The notes: generated by a model from the sequence alone, not told the origin. A stretch of DNA of 64,000 bases from Pseudoips prasinana (GCA_951640165.1 OX621265.1:18117001-18181000), one strand, 5' to 3'. Positions 17,165 to 27,012 are shown, numbered from the stretch's first letter. A program made the numbers and translations.

Positions 17165-17345
17165 AGCTAACGCTATACAAGCTAGCTAAATGTCACTACC
17201 ATTATAAAATAAATTATATAAATGTTTTAACATTCCGTGTACCTAAATATCTGTAATAAGTAACTAGAAATATTAACTGTATTACTACAAACATGTGCTG
17301 ACTATTTACAAGCGCTTTTTTAAAGTCTACGTGAATAAAAATCTT
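17165..17345 (+). repeat. Dispersed repeat family, copy D (5'-truncated)
   Basis: Begins at AAGCTAGCTAAATGTCACTA, then CCGTGTACCTAAATATCTGT, TTACAAGCGCTTTTTTAAAG and TCTACGTGAATAAAAA. Shorter at the 5' side than copies A-C, as for truncated retroelement insertions. Confidence 0.55.
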
Positions 17346-17449
17346 TTTTATTTATTTTATTTTATTTAACGCTGATCACGAAAACGATGTTCGGCGACTT
17401 AGCCGGTAGCCCCCTGATCTATAATCACGATAAGATCACCTATTGTAAA

Positions 17450-17953
17450 GTCAAAGTCAAAGGTACTTTATTCCGTAAAAATTTTACATTTATGTGGAAT
17501 CGTCATATTTTTTTTACCCTACCGTGCAGTGCATGACGTGGCAGCTACTGAGAAACACTGCCAGAAAACTCAGTAGGAATCCTTTTTTAAAATAAAATAT
17601 ACTTAAGATTAATTACAATCATGTGTGTTGAGTGTTGACTCAGAACAACTCAATCCCAAGCATTTTTATCACTTAAATAATCAGAAATTTTGTTATATGC
17701 CCTGCTACACAATTTGGCTTTAATAATTCTTTTAAACTTATTCGTAGACAATTCTCTAATATCATTGGGAAGTTTGTTATAGAATCTTATACATTGCCCC
17801 ATAAAAGAGTTACTTATTTTGTGGAGACGGGTAGTATGCAATATGAGATTATTCTTATATCTAGTATTTACATTATGTGTATCGCTCCTTTTACAGAAGG
17901 AATCGATATTTTTATTTGTACATGATGTTATAGTAATTATACTGTTATTAACC
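17450..17953 (-). mobile_element. CR1-type LINE 3' fragment at the su(f) splice acceptor
   Basis: Flanked by a perfect 8-bp duplication, ATTGTAAA (17442-17449 and 17954-17961). On the minus strand it encodes the C-terminus of a LINE RT (17650-17953) and a 3' UTR ending in TTTGACTTTGACTT. The right TSD ends only 7 nt before the first base of the su(f) exon at 17969, so this LINE lies between the original branch-point region and the acceptor AG. Confidence 0.85.
17650..17953 (-). pseudogene. CR1-type LINE RT, last ~100 residues
   Basis: Reads IITITSCTNKNIDSFCKR, HNVNTRYKNNLILHTTRLH, SFMGQCIRFYNKLPNDIREL and KAYNKI-like KLCSRAYNKISDYLSDKNAW. The NTRxKxxL and FYNKLPxDI blocks mark the C-terminus of CR1/Daphne-type LINE polymerases. 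The open frame extends artificially to 18003 across the antisense of the su(f) exon. Nothing catalytic is left. Confidence 0.75.
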
Positions 17954-17968
17954 ATTGTAAAATTGCAG

Positions 17969-18103
17969 GGGGCACCTTCCCAATGCCGGCGGCTGCAGCC
18001 CACCTGTGCACGTTGATGCCTCCGCCGACATGTTACCGCGGGCCTTTCGTGTCTGTCGACAGACTGATGCAGCTGTTCAACAGGATATCACTGCCGGATA
18101 AAC
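17969..18103 (+). CDS. su(f): su(f)/CstF-77 exon (exon 2 of 4 in the window)
   Basis: Encodes GTFPMPAAAAHLCTLMPPP then TCYRGPFVSVDRLMQLFNR and ISLPDK. Human CSTF3 has GGVFPVPPAA, LMKLLPPP, FQGPFVQVDELMEIFRR at the same place, so this is the conserved C-terminal CstF-64-contacting region. Acceptor AG 17967-17968 (attgcag); donor GTGAGT starts at 18104. The GG at 17969-17970 completes the Gly codon begun by G4515, and the final C (18103) joins CC of the next exon to give Pro. The preceding intron is 13,453 bp and is packed with transposons. The polypyrimidine tract is weak (see the LINE at 17450). Confidence 0.95.
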
Positions 18104-18257
18104 GTGAGTATAATATAAGTCAGGGCATCGTTGGTTAAAAAAGGGCATCTCTCGTTAATTAAGACTATAACGGTCTTGAACACCTATTTAATAGTAGTGA
18201 AAGTCTCAGTCTTTTGATAATAGTCAAGATGAGATTATAAGATGCTTTATTAATAAT

Positions 18258-18400
18258 ACATACATAGACTCGCGCCTGTTTCCCATATTGTAGGCAGAGA
18301 CAACGGATTTGAATTTGTCACGATCTTCGCACATTTATTTTGTCTCGTTTACTGTCATTCTATTATTCATACATGTTCCCCGGTAAAGGAAAAGCAGAGG
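18258..18400 (-). mobile_element. Non-LTR retrotransposon 3' fragment, minus strand
   Basis: Same family as 10466-10769: CATACATAGACTCGCGCCTG, then GTAGGCAGAGACAACGGATT and AATTTGTCACGATCTTCGCAC. About 45 codons of the RT C-terminus remain, with substitutions. Confidence 0.65.
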
Positions 18401-19100
18401 TGGTTTGGGTATTTAGAAAGGCTGAATAAAAGAATATTAATAATAATGCCATACAATATAATAACCAGATCCTTAGTAATCAACAAGGGACATGCAAGGC
18501 ACCGATGATTTATACCGCGGACATTTAGTCCTGCAGGTGTTGGCCGTCAAATAAAACTCCTTTTAGTGGATACTCCGTTGTAATCTCCAAACGTTCAACA
18601 ATAGAATATTATATATTACGAATGTTATGAAACGTGGCGTCTATTATGTACGGAGCTAAATCAATGGAGCGCGTGAGTTGCGCGTGCGCTTCGCGTCGAT
18701 GGCCTCAACGCGAAGCGAGGCGCGGCGCACGAAGACACCCGAAGCTTGCCGAATCGCTGCTCGCGTGACTCGTGCCGTCTAAGTGTGGCGGCTATTGCCG
18801 CTGCAATCATGTTCAGCAAAATATTACTGCCACATATACTTGCTTATAATATAAGCCAGGGCTACAAAAGATTAAAATTAAATGTTTACTGATGACATTC
18901 TAAATAAGGATTTTGACAGTTGCCGGACCTCGTTGATTAGGGCACATGTCGTTAATACTGGCAATCACGCCCTCATACGTCTCTTATTTATTTAAGACGT
19001 TGGTGATACTTGTTTTTTAGATAATTTAAATACGAATCGATAATTTTTCATTATATTTGATGTGCCCTACACGTGGCCCTAGCTATTAATCCAATATGTT
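18401..19100 (+). other. su(f) intron sequence, no gene seen
   Basis: No reading frame of interest. 18660-18790 is GC- and CpG-rich and contains a perfect 10-bp stem, CGCTTCGCGT / ACGCGAAGCG (18688-18697 and 18709-18718). Confidence 0.4.
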
Positions 19101-19114
19101 ATTTACCTATGATG

Positions 19115-19492
19115 ACTGCCTCGTTGGTCTAGCGGTAGCGTGTTCACCCGCAGAAAACGAGGCCCTGAGTTTAAATCCCGGGTCGGGCCAAAAAATGATT
19201 TTGGAACTTTTCTGTAAAAAGAAAAATTTCTCAGCATCAGCCCGAAATCTGGGAGTTGGCGGTATAATACCATCGTACCTCGGAGAGCACGTAAAGCCGT
19301 CGGTCCTGTACCTGATCTCTTTCCGGTCGTGTCGCTAGGCGTCCCATCGGGTCATGAGAGTGATGGAATAGAAAGTGCTCCTGTGTTTGCGCACACACTT
19401 GTGTCCTATAATATGTCCCGCGCAGATGGCTAATCTCTATTGAGACTGGCCGCCGTGGTTGAAATACGGCTAGGAGGACATTATTATTGCTG
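19115..19492 (+). mobile_element. Full-length tRNA-derived SINE
   Basis: Head with CCTCGTTGGTCTAGCGGTAG and a B-box-like GAGTTTAAATCCC (19117-19190), the same head as at 4712. The body includes CGAAATCTGGGAGTTGGCGG and a 5S-SINE-like CTCGGAGAGCACGTAAAG; the end is an ATT repeat (19481-19490). It may be a composite tRNA/5S SINE. Confidence 0.65.
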
Positions 19493-19617
19493 ACCGTGCC
19501 GCGCGCACGTGCCGGCTGCAATACGTCGGCTCACAGCATTGATATCTTTTCATGCACACTGAACGAATTCAAGGAATTCATATGTAATTTTAATGTTTAA
19601 TTTAATGTAATTACTCT

Positions 19618-19664
19618 AAAACTTATGTTGCTGTGCCCTGTAAGGGCACAGCAACATAAGTTTT
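19618..19664. repeat. Perfect 22-bp hairpin
   Basis: AAAACTTATGTTGCTGTGCC CT (19618-19639), a 3-nt loop GTA, and the exact reverse complement (19643-19664). No mismatch or bulge. It sits in a su(f) intron about 300 nt before the next exon. Confidence 0.95.
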
Positions 19665-19967
19665 ACCAATAATAAAAACCATAACTGTACCTAAGCTTTA
19701 AGCCTATTGTCAACACCTTCACTCACATTATGGTATGCAAATAAATGAATATGAATTCACACAGGCCGCTTATTGTGCTATTTGTATAGTTTAAGTTTTT
19801 ATTATTGAGTTACCATTTTTGTTTTTCATTTATAAGTATATAGGCTATTGAATTAGGTATTAAGTTCCTGTTATGATAGTTTGTGTGTTTAAATAAATAA
19901 TAAATAAATATTATGTTATCTACCTATAGTACATTTTGTAATCCAAATATATGTTTCTTTAATATAG

Positions 19968-20074
19968 CCCCGGCGCCAACTCAAGAAAATGGCTGCGATA
20001 CGAAACTCTTCGACTTGGCGCGCTCCGTGCACTGGATTGTGGACGACGAGGGCATCACCACTGTCGCGAGCAAG
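19968..20074 (+). CDS. su(f): su(f)/CstF-77 exon (exon 3 of 4 in the window)
   Basis: Encodes PAPTQENGCDTKLFDLARS then VHWIVDDEGITTVASK. Acceptor AG 19966-19967 (tttaatatag); donor GTAACA starts at 20075. The first two bases complete the Pro codon begun at 18103, and the exon ends in phase 0. This stretch is less conserved with human CSTF3, which has a different spacer before the C-terminal acidic motif. Assignment rests on correct phase on both sides and its place between two clearly matching exons. Confidence 0.85.
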
Positions 20075-20714
20075 GTAACATTTCCCTCAGGGTTGATAAA
20101 AATCACGATTTTTATAAAAATATCAAAAAGTCAGATTAATTTGATTAATTATATTATTTTAATCAGATTTATTTGATTTTGTTAAAAAGAAGTATGAGAA
20201 CAAGTTATTTATTAAAAAAAACAACGTAATTTTTGTTTTTTAACATATTAGTTCTTTTATTAAATCATTATTTTATCAAAATAACGAAGTAGCATATTTA
20301 TATGCCTGTTAAACAAAATATTGAAATAAATTTATAAAAGATTACATTAACTTAAATCAACAATAATATTTTCTTATAAATGTAATTAAAAAAACACTTC
20401 CATTTTGGAATAATTAACAAAAAAATATAAAGGCAACATTAACAAATGAACCATTTGGGTTTCACCGCAGACAATGTTGGTTGCAGTAAAAAAGTACTGA
20501 TTTAAATCATCAATAATTTTTTCAACCAATTGATTTTAATCGCGATTTAAAAATAATTTAAATCATGCCTGATTTTCGTTAAGCTGCCTCCAAACATCCT
20601 AACTGCAACAATAATAAAAAATAATTACGCTTGGAACTCTATACCCAACTATACCCAAGATAGAAATGAAACTTCTAATTAACTTTTCACGGATGAAATT
20701 AAAAATATGAAATT

Positions 20715-21007
20715 AATAATATCCTGGGATTCACACATGGCCTCCTGATCCCAAATCAATCAAAGCTTGTACTGTGGAAACCAGATAACCGATATACTTT
20801 TCTTTTGTAAATACATACTTATATAGATTTACACCCAGACTCGGGACAAGCAGACATGTTCATGCACACAAATATCTGTCCTTGTTGGGAATCGAAACCA
20901 CGACCTGGGGAATGAAAGGCAGCGTATCTACCAATATCTATCTTCTTCGAAACATTGCATAATATACTCAACATTGCTTGGCTATCAAATTCAATGTGTG
21001 AACCCAT
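20715..21007 (-). mobile_element. tRNA-derived SINE, minus strand
   Basis: Reverse complement of the family at 1178-1320/1839-1941. It contains the tail (GATCCCAAATCAATCAAAGC, TTGTACTGTGGAAACCAGAT), the body (CAGACATGTTCATGCACACA) and a B-box-like GGGAATCGAAACCACGACC. 20075-20714 is AT-rich intron with nothing recognised. Confidence 0.65.
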
Positions 21008-21509
21008 AATAAAATGTGGTCCTTTTCATATACTACGCTCTACAACATGTAACTTAATTAACGCACATCCTGAAAATAGTTTGTTCAGAATCGTTAACTG
21101 AATCGATTTATATCATTTTTAATATAGGTAATTTTTTATTCCAAAATAATTAAAACTACGGAAATTATTGTCATATTAACCCTGTACAGCCAAAACGAAT
21201 TGAAATAGACTGTAAGTCAAAGTAATAAGACTTTAAAATCGCAGTTTTATTTGTATTCATACAAATTCCATCATTAAATACAAAATAAAGAAAAATAAAC
21301 TTTATTCCAAGAAACGAATTTAGTAAATAACAATGCATATATATACATGTTAAATAAAAAATTCAGTGTCTATATTATGATTACAACAAAATATTCTAAT
21401 TGGGGTGTTTGAGGGTGTGCGTTAATTACGTTACATGTTGTATATCTCTCGATCTCTACTGTCAAAGATTACCTCAAGGCATTTTAATTCACAATTTATT
21501 TTTCAACAG

Positions 21510-21614
21510 GCCCGAAGAAGGAAAATTGGCGAAGATTCTGATGATGATGAACTCGGAGTGGCGCCACCTGTTAACGACATCTATCGCCAACGGCAACAAA
21601 AACGTGTTAAATAA
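21510..21614 (+). CDS. su(f): su(f)/CstF-77 terminal exon with stop codon
   Basis: Encodes ARRRKIGEDSDDDELGVAPP then VNDIYRQRQQKRVK and TAA (21612-21614). Human CSTF3 ends KRPNEDSDEDEEKG, VVPPVHDIYRARQQKRIR, so the acidic patch, the PPVxDIYRxRQQKR block and the stop position all agree. Acceptor AG 21508-21509 (tttcaacag), phase 0 with the exon ending at 20074. This fixes the 3' end of the coding sequence and the gene's orientation. Confidence 0.97.
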   Translation, partial: ARRRKIGEDSDDDELGVAPPVNDIYRQRQQKRVK

Positions 21615-22340
21615 ATTCAACGATAATGCATACATACATTATAAAATGGGGGTATAATAATCACCGTCTACTATACTTTTTATTATAAATGTCGAAGGAA
21701 ACTGGAGTTTTAAAAAAATCAGGACTATATATTTTTCAACTGTCTATTTCAGTAAAATCTTTCGGGCCGAATTGAAGATTATTTGTATTTATAAAAAGGA
21801 ATGATCAATATTATAAAAAAAAAACAGAAATTGAGCTTTTCCGCCATTTTGAAGTCTGTTTGAATGGGTAAAATGTTTACATTGAGCGCGGTAGCTTGAT
21901 TTCGAAATGTGAAGTTAAAGCTGTAGGTAGTTAGTGTATTTGATAACAGATGGCGTTACAACAGCTATATGTTGCAGATATTCGTAAAAACTAGTATTGA
22001 ATCAAAGTACGCTCAACTTAGAGTCGTTTTTGTAACAAATTCAATTATTTTAAATTGTTCCGACGCAAAATTTTGCATACTTTAACTAAACTATGACTGT
22101 CTGCCTGTTTTATGACTATTTATGAATAAAAGGTGTAAATCTTCGTGAAGGGACGATGTAAAAATTCGGTCTGTCATAGGTAGATACCATTAGTTTTTAT
22201 TTTTATTATTTTATTCAGAGTTGTCTTGAGTTTAATGGTTGGTGTATGTGATTATTGAAAGTATACCGTTCGATCATTGATGTAATGATGACATTAGTAA
22301 ATAAGATTTAAATAAAAAATTTAATGAATTTTATATAAAT
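21615..22340 (+). other. su(f): su(f) 3' UTR and downstream flank
   Basis: AT-rich with no other gene. Candidate polyadenylation signals AATAAA occur at about 22123 (tatgaataaaagg) and 22309 (tttaaataaaaaat). Which one is used, and where the UTR ends, cannot be told from sequence. Confidence 0.45.
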
Positions 22341-22512
22341 TTGGTTGTTTTATTACTTACTTATCGTATGGGCAGTGCTTACCCTAGTGTCAGAGTTGTT
22401 CAAGGCGCCCAGTAGGCCTCTGACATGGCTTAACAACTGTTGTCTTATGACTACAAGTCTACTACCACTAGCTATATATCTCCCAGAGAACATGCAGCAG
22501 CGTCTCTATGTG

Positions 22513-22615
22513 TAGAGATGGGTTTCTACCCGGTAATTACCCAAAGTACCCAAAGTCAGGGTATTTACCTGGGTAAATACCCAAAACGAGGGTATTTATA
22601 AAAATATGTCAATGT
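22513..22615 (+). mobile_element. hAT-like terminal fragment with GGGTAAATACCC motifs
   Basis: Begins TAGAGATGGG, a typical hAT terminus. It is followed by clustered direct and inverted ACCC/GGGT motifs (CTACCCGG, GGGTATTTACC, GGGTAAATACCC, GGGTATTTA). The opposite end was not found, so no TSD can be checked. Confidence 0.5.
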
Positions 22616-22739
22616 CAAAAAAGTTGGATAATTGAAACCAAATTTCGAAAATATAAAAAAAAATCATAAATCTTACTCACAATTTCTTACCGGACAAGGC
22701 AAATTTAAAAGTAAATTGTTAAGTTTTAAATTAGTATCT

Positions 22740-22870
22740 TCACCAACCTGTCTGTGCTAAACTTCCTGTAACGAATATGAACAAACTGCTCACCACATAC
22801 TTTGGGAGTGTGATCACAGGCAAATCATCAAGACAGTTAAGCGATTCCCCGGGACATGTCTGAGCCTCAC
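22740..22870 (+). pseudogene. LINE RT C-terminal zinc-motif remnant
   Basis: A short frame reads NEYEQTAHHILWECDHRQI, which resembles the H..L.EC motif near the C-terminus of Jockey/R1-type LINE proteins. Too short for firm assignment. 22871-23190 holds nothing recognised. Confidence 0.3.
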
Positions 22871-23194
22871 CGCTCAGTGTCATTTCATTGTGTGCCACTC
22901 TTGATCCTGGATTACAGGAGTTGCAGTGGTGGGTAAGAGGGAGAGACTAGTCCCGAAAAAAAATATTAGCCCATTATCCTTCAGTAGCTCCAGAAATAGT
23001 CCAGAACCTTCAACATCACAGGAACCTGAATTTGACTTTTACGACGTAACAGCAACACTGGGCGACAACAGTGATTCAGAGAGTGACTGATTGTTTGAAA
23101 GATAGTATTAGAACACACTGATGATGACCTAAATAGTATTAAAAAGACGTTTATTATTTTTATGAATAAGACAGTAATTTATAAATTTTATTTT

Positions 23195-23415
23195 TGGTCT
23201 ATGAAGACCTCGTCGAACATTCTCTGACCAAATCGGAGACGTTCTCAGGAAAGGGCAGGTCAGAAGTACCCTAAACCGGCGAGCATGTATGAAGAATATA
23301 ATGACAGTAATCGAGGCAAAAGACGTGTGCAAAGATCGTGACAAATAGAAATCCGTTGTCTCTGCCTACCCCTCTGGGAAACAGGCGTGAGTCTATGTAT
23401 GTATGTATGTATGAT
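23195..23415 (+). mobile_element. Non-LTR retrotransposon 3' fragment, plus strand
   Basis: Encodes [47 protein letters not shown] then an in-frame TAG and [13 protein letters not shown]. It ends in a (TATG)n microsatellite (23393-23413). Same family as 10466-10769 but on the opposite strand and with a nonsense codon. Confidence 0.75.
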
Positions 23416-23795
23416 TTGATTATACTATGTATTTATTTATTACCAAATTAACCAACGATCGCTTACACAATTTATAACACATGGTACAGACATATTTAGA
23501 TATTTTCTTTCTGCAACAACTAATAGGCTAACACCACATGCAATAATATAAAGAAATAGGCAGGTACGTGAACAATAAACAAAGAGACAGCTAACAAACG
23601 ACTGTTACAATACTGATAAATACGGGGATAGACAAGTGAAACGATTGCTTGCTAATTACGCACTGACGTTTATTGGTGGTTTCGCTTAGTGGTGCGTAGG
23701 CACACATTATATAACATTTCCTCCCCTTAGCTTAAAAATACAAATTAACCAACTATGATACGGTACCCTACGGCTATTCTATACATAAATAGTAT

Positions 23796-25019
23796 CTAAA
23801 AGAATAATTTGTAATTATCTTTAGGCCGATTACGTTTAGACCGTGGTGTTGGTGCAGGCTCACTCGCCTTCTGTTGTGGTGACTCTTCGCCAGTATACCC
23901 TGTGCTAGGAGAATCGGGTAATGCCTCCTGGAACTCCTCTTCCTCGGCCGAGTTGTCTGGTGTTGATGATTGCGAGACCACTGAGGGTGTAGTCACCAGG
24001 GTGGCTGCTCTTGCTGAGCCAGACATATTTGAAGCAATCAGCGAGTCCTCTCCCCCTTCACCCGTGCCGGGACACGTCGTCACCTCAATAGACAGGGTCT
24101 GTGAAGTTGAGCTTCTACTTCGCTCCTCTAAGTCTATGTCCACGTCTTTATCATCATTGTAATCGTCGCCTTTATACAAAAGAATTTGATTTTTATGCTT
24201 TCTTAAGATACCATTAGTCAGTAAGTCTCTAATTAAATACAATACGTTGCCAATTTTTTTAATCACTGTCCCTTTGCGCCACGTATATTTACCATTAACA
24301 GCATAATTTTTATAGTAAATGATGTCCCCGGTGGGAAACACTTGCGTATTATGCCCACCCGTCTTATTTTGCGAACACTGTTTACGATAAACCACATTAG
24401 CGAGAGCCGTGGATGATGACGATGGCGATTCGGGTTTTATTAGGTCAAGACGCGTTCTAAGCTTCCGACCGTAGACCAGTTCAGCGGGAGAAAACCCGGT
24501 TATTGTGTGAACGGAATTCCTGTAGTCGAACAAGTATTTTAAGAGATTGTTACTTAAATTTCGCGCCCCATTACCGCTCAGCAAGCTTGTTTTAATACCC
24601 TTTTTAACTATCTTTACGTAGCTTTCAGCTTGGCCGTTGCTGGCCGCGTGGTATGTCGGTGACGTCACGTGAGTAATTCCGTTCACCGTACAAAAAGCCT
24701 CAAACTCGCGTGATGTAAACGATGTACCATTGTCACTGACCAGTGTATGCGGTACCCCAAATCTAGCCATAAACTCATATAACCTATCGATTGTTGCTGC
24801 AGTGGAGGTACTGCACTTCATATTATAAACCTCGACCCACTTGGAGTACGCATCCACTACCACTAAAAACGTGTGTCCATTAATAGGCCCCAGAAAATCA
24901 ATATGCACCCGGTAAAATGGCGTTGAAGGAAATTTCCAGTGTGCAATCGGCGCCTTCGCAGGTGATGGGCGCAGTTGCATGCACACGTCACACGAACCTA
25001 TCAAACGCTCTAAAGCCAC
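23796..25019 (-). CDS. Gypsy (mag-like) integrase, 407 codons
   Basis: Continues the zinc-binding domain (CDVCMQLRPSPAKAPIAHW) into the catalytic core: FYRVHIDFLGPINGHTFLVV with the first Asp, LVSDNGTSFTSREFE with the second, and ASNGQAESYVKIVKKG with the Glu. The catalytic triad is complete. The C-terminal half is a Ser/Glu/Pro-rich tail with DKDVDIDLEERSRSS and ends RPKDNYKLFF. HxDFxGPxxG followed by VDAYSKWVEV is typical of the mag clade. The HHCC N-terminus lies in another frame at 25022-25741. Confidence 0.85.
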   Translation of the reverse strand: MALERLIGSCDVCMQLRPSPAKAPIAHWKFPSTPFYRVHIDFLGPINGHTFLVVVDAYSKWVEVYNMKCSTSTAATIDRLYEFMARFGVPHTLVSDNGTSFTSREFEAFCTVNGITHVTSPTYHAASNGQAESYVKIVKKGIKTSLLSGNGARNLSNNLLKYLFDYRNSVHTITGFSPAELVYGRKLRTRLDLIKPESPSSSSTALANVVYRKQCSQNKTGGHNTQVFPTGDIIYYKNYAVNGKYTWRKGTVIKKIGNVLYLIRDLLTNGILRKHKNQILLYKGDDYNDDKDVDIDLEERSRSSTSQTLSIEVTTCPGTGEGGEDSLIASNMSGSARAATLVTTPSVVSQSSTPDNSAEEEEFQEALPDSPSTGYTGEESPQQKASEPAPTPRSKRNRPKDNYKLFF

Positions 25020-25021
25020 GT

Positions 25022-25830
25022 CTATCCCCGGGAACCAAAAACGCGCTCGCGCCTCCGCTTTCGTTTGACTATTCCTAAATGGGATTGATGTAATTCCATT
25101 AAAATTTTACCTTGTAACCTCCCTGGAATTACCACCTTGTGTCCTCTCATAACACATCCACCTTCATAAGACAATTGCGTCCTACACGAATGATACGGCT
25201 TCATACATTCATCAGGCGATTTCTTAGGCCATTCATTCAACACAAAGTGTATCACCCTACGCAAAGTCACATCATTATCGGTCGCCTCGCGTAACATTTG
25301 TAAGGTCACCGGTAAACTGTTGTCCAACACAAAATTAATGTACGAAGCCCGGTCCGGATCAGGCATCGACGCATCAATGCCCCGAGCGCCTCTCGCCGCA
25401 CCCCTCTCCTCAGGCAGGCATGCGCGCGATAAAAAATCCGCACTGTTATTAGCGCTACGCACATATTCGATTTTATAATTATAACCGCTTAGAAATAACG
25501 CATAGGTATCTCTGTAGCCTGTTGGCAGAAACTTCAGGTATACCCCGGTGCGGCCCGAAAATCGACAACAGTGGCTTATGATCGGTACGCAAGATGAACG
25601 GGGCTGATCTGCCATACAAGTATTGGTGGAACCGCCTAGCACCAAAAATAATCGCAGTCGCTTCCTTTTGTATCTGCGAGTACCGTTTCTCAGCAGCGTT
25701 AAGCGTCCGGGACGCAAAAGAGATCGGCCTCTCTGCCCCATCGGGTTCTATTTGCGATAATATTGCGGATAGACCTGTCGGTGATGCATCAACAGTTAAA
25801 ATGATAGACGCGTCTGGATTAAAATGCTAA
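25022..25830 (-). pseudogene. Gypsy (mag-like) RNase H and integrase zinc domain, frameshifted
   Basis: RNase H is read in a second frame from about 25830 (ILTVDASPTGLSAILSQIEP, RPISFASRTLNAAEKRYSQ, IQKEATAIIFGARRFHQYLY, RTDHKPLL). It passes into a further frame with YALFLSGYNYKIEYVRSANN, SADFLSRACLP and MELHQSHLGIVK, the H..H part of the integrase zinc finger. At least two single-base shifts disrupt pol here; near 25050 a third shift leads into the integrase core. Confidence 0.75.
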
Positions 25831-27012
25831 TACTTGTTCTGACGCTAAACATTTTTTAATCGCTGTGAATGCTTCCTCGTGCTCCCGTGTCCAACACCAC
25901 CTGCTACCCTTTTTTAACAACTCATATAAAGGCCCCAATATCGAAGACGCGTTATGAACAAAGTTTCTATAATAATTTACCAGCCCCAAAAATGACTGTA
26001 ATTGACTAACATTAGTTGGGACCGGTGCCTCCATCATAGCCTTCACTTTCAGTGGTGATTTATGCAACCCATTTTTATCTATCACGTAACCAAGGTAATT
26101 TACTTCCTCGCTAAAAAACACACACTTATCTTTTTGTAAGGTGAGTCCCGCGTCTTGTAATTTTAACAACACTTGATGTAATCTGTCCAGGTGTTCAGAT
26201 CTAGTTTTCCCGGTTATTAAAATATCGTCAAGCATACAGAGAGTGCCGGAAACGCCAGCTAGCACGCCCTTCATTGCGCGTTGGAACACCGCCGGCGCAC
26301 TTGCAAGGCCAAAACAAAGACGTGTATGTTTGAATATTCCCCTATGTGTATTTATGCATGTTAATTCTTGTGACTCATCATCCAACAAAAATTGGTTGTA
26401 AGCATTTGAAAGGTCCAATTTAGTGAACTGTTGACCACCACACAGCTTAGAAAAAAGTTCAGTTACCGTTGGCAAAGGATACTGATCAATAACTAATTGT
26501 CTGTTTACACCAGTTGAGTAATCGGCGCATATACGTATAGATCCATTTTGCTTTAACACCGGCACGATCGGTGATGCATACCGCGCGTGATCAACTGGCT
26601 TTAAAACTCCTAACCCTACTAACCGATCTATTTCTTTATCTACGTTACTTTTTAACGCAAAAGCTATCGGTCGGGCCCTGATAAAAACTGGTTTCGCATT
26701 TTCCTTTAATTGTAACCTCACTTTATATTTATTAAACAACCCTAATTTGTCCGAAAAGACCGACGGATAACGGTTTTTCAACGTATCGAACAAATTATTT
26801 TCGTCTAATAGCTCGCAATATTGTATCGGCGATAATTCTAACCTGAATTTCGAAATAAAATCGCGACCGAGTATTGGCGGCCCGCCGTCTCGCACGACAT
26901 AAACATTGATTGAGTGTGATGCGCCCGCGTAACTTACTTGCAACCGCGCTATACCTACACAAACTATGTTATCACCCGTATATGAAAATAAACGTTTCCT
27001 AGTCGTTGACAA
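25819..27012 (-). CDS. Gypsy (mag-like) protease end and reverse transcriptase, 397 codons
   Basis: N-terminal part (VSYAGASHSINVYVV, PPILGRDFISKF) is the end of the retropepsin domain. RT follows: KPVFIRARPIAFALKSNVD, SPIVPVLKQNGSIRICADYS, FTKLDLSNAYNQF (motif A Asp), LCFGLASAPAVFQRAM, and CMLDDILITG, where the catalytic block is MLDD instead of the usual Y[LMV]DD. The thumb/connection (GLVNYYRNFVHNASSIL) is present. The protease active site lies in the overlapping frame 26964-27308. Confidence 0.85.
   Translation of the reverse strand: MSTTRKRLFSYTGDNIVCVGIARLQVSYAGASHSINVYVVRDGGPPILGRDFISKFRLELSPIQYCELLDENNLFDTLKNRYPSVFSDKLGLFNKYKVRLQLKENAKPVFIRARPIAFALKSNVDKEIDRLVGLGVLKPVDHARYASPIVPVLKQNGSIRICADYSTGVNRQLVIDQYPLPTVTELFSKLCGGQQFTKLDLSNAYNQFLLDDESQELTCINTHRGIFKHTRLCFGLASAPAVFQRAMKGVLAGVSGTLCMLDDILITGKTRSEHLDRLHQVLLKLQDAGLTLQKDKCVFFSEEVNYLGYVIDKNGLHKSPLKVKAMMEAPVPTNVSQLQSFLGLVNYYRNFVHNASSILGPLYELLKKGSRWCWTREHEEAFTAIKKCLASEQVLAF

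Larger units (their letters stand above)
16968..17421. repeat. Inverted repeat pair enclosing a MITE and repeat copy D
   Basis: GGCTACCGGCTAAGTCGCCG followed by AACATCG (about 16968-17004) is mirrored as AACGATGTTCGGCGACTTAG and CCGGTAGCC (about 17382-17421). Inside are a 156-bp element (17007-17162) and repeat copy D. The pair may be the arms of a DNA transposon or two oppositely inserted SINE copies. Confidence 0.65.
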
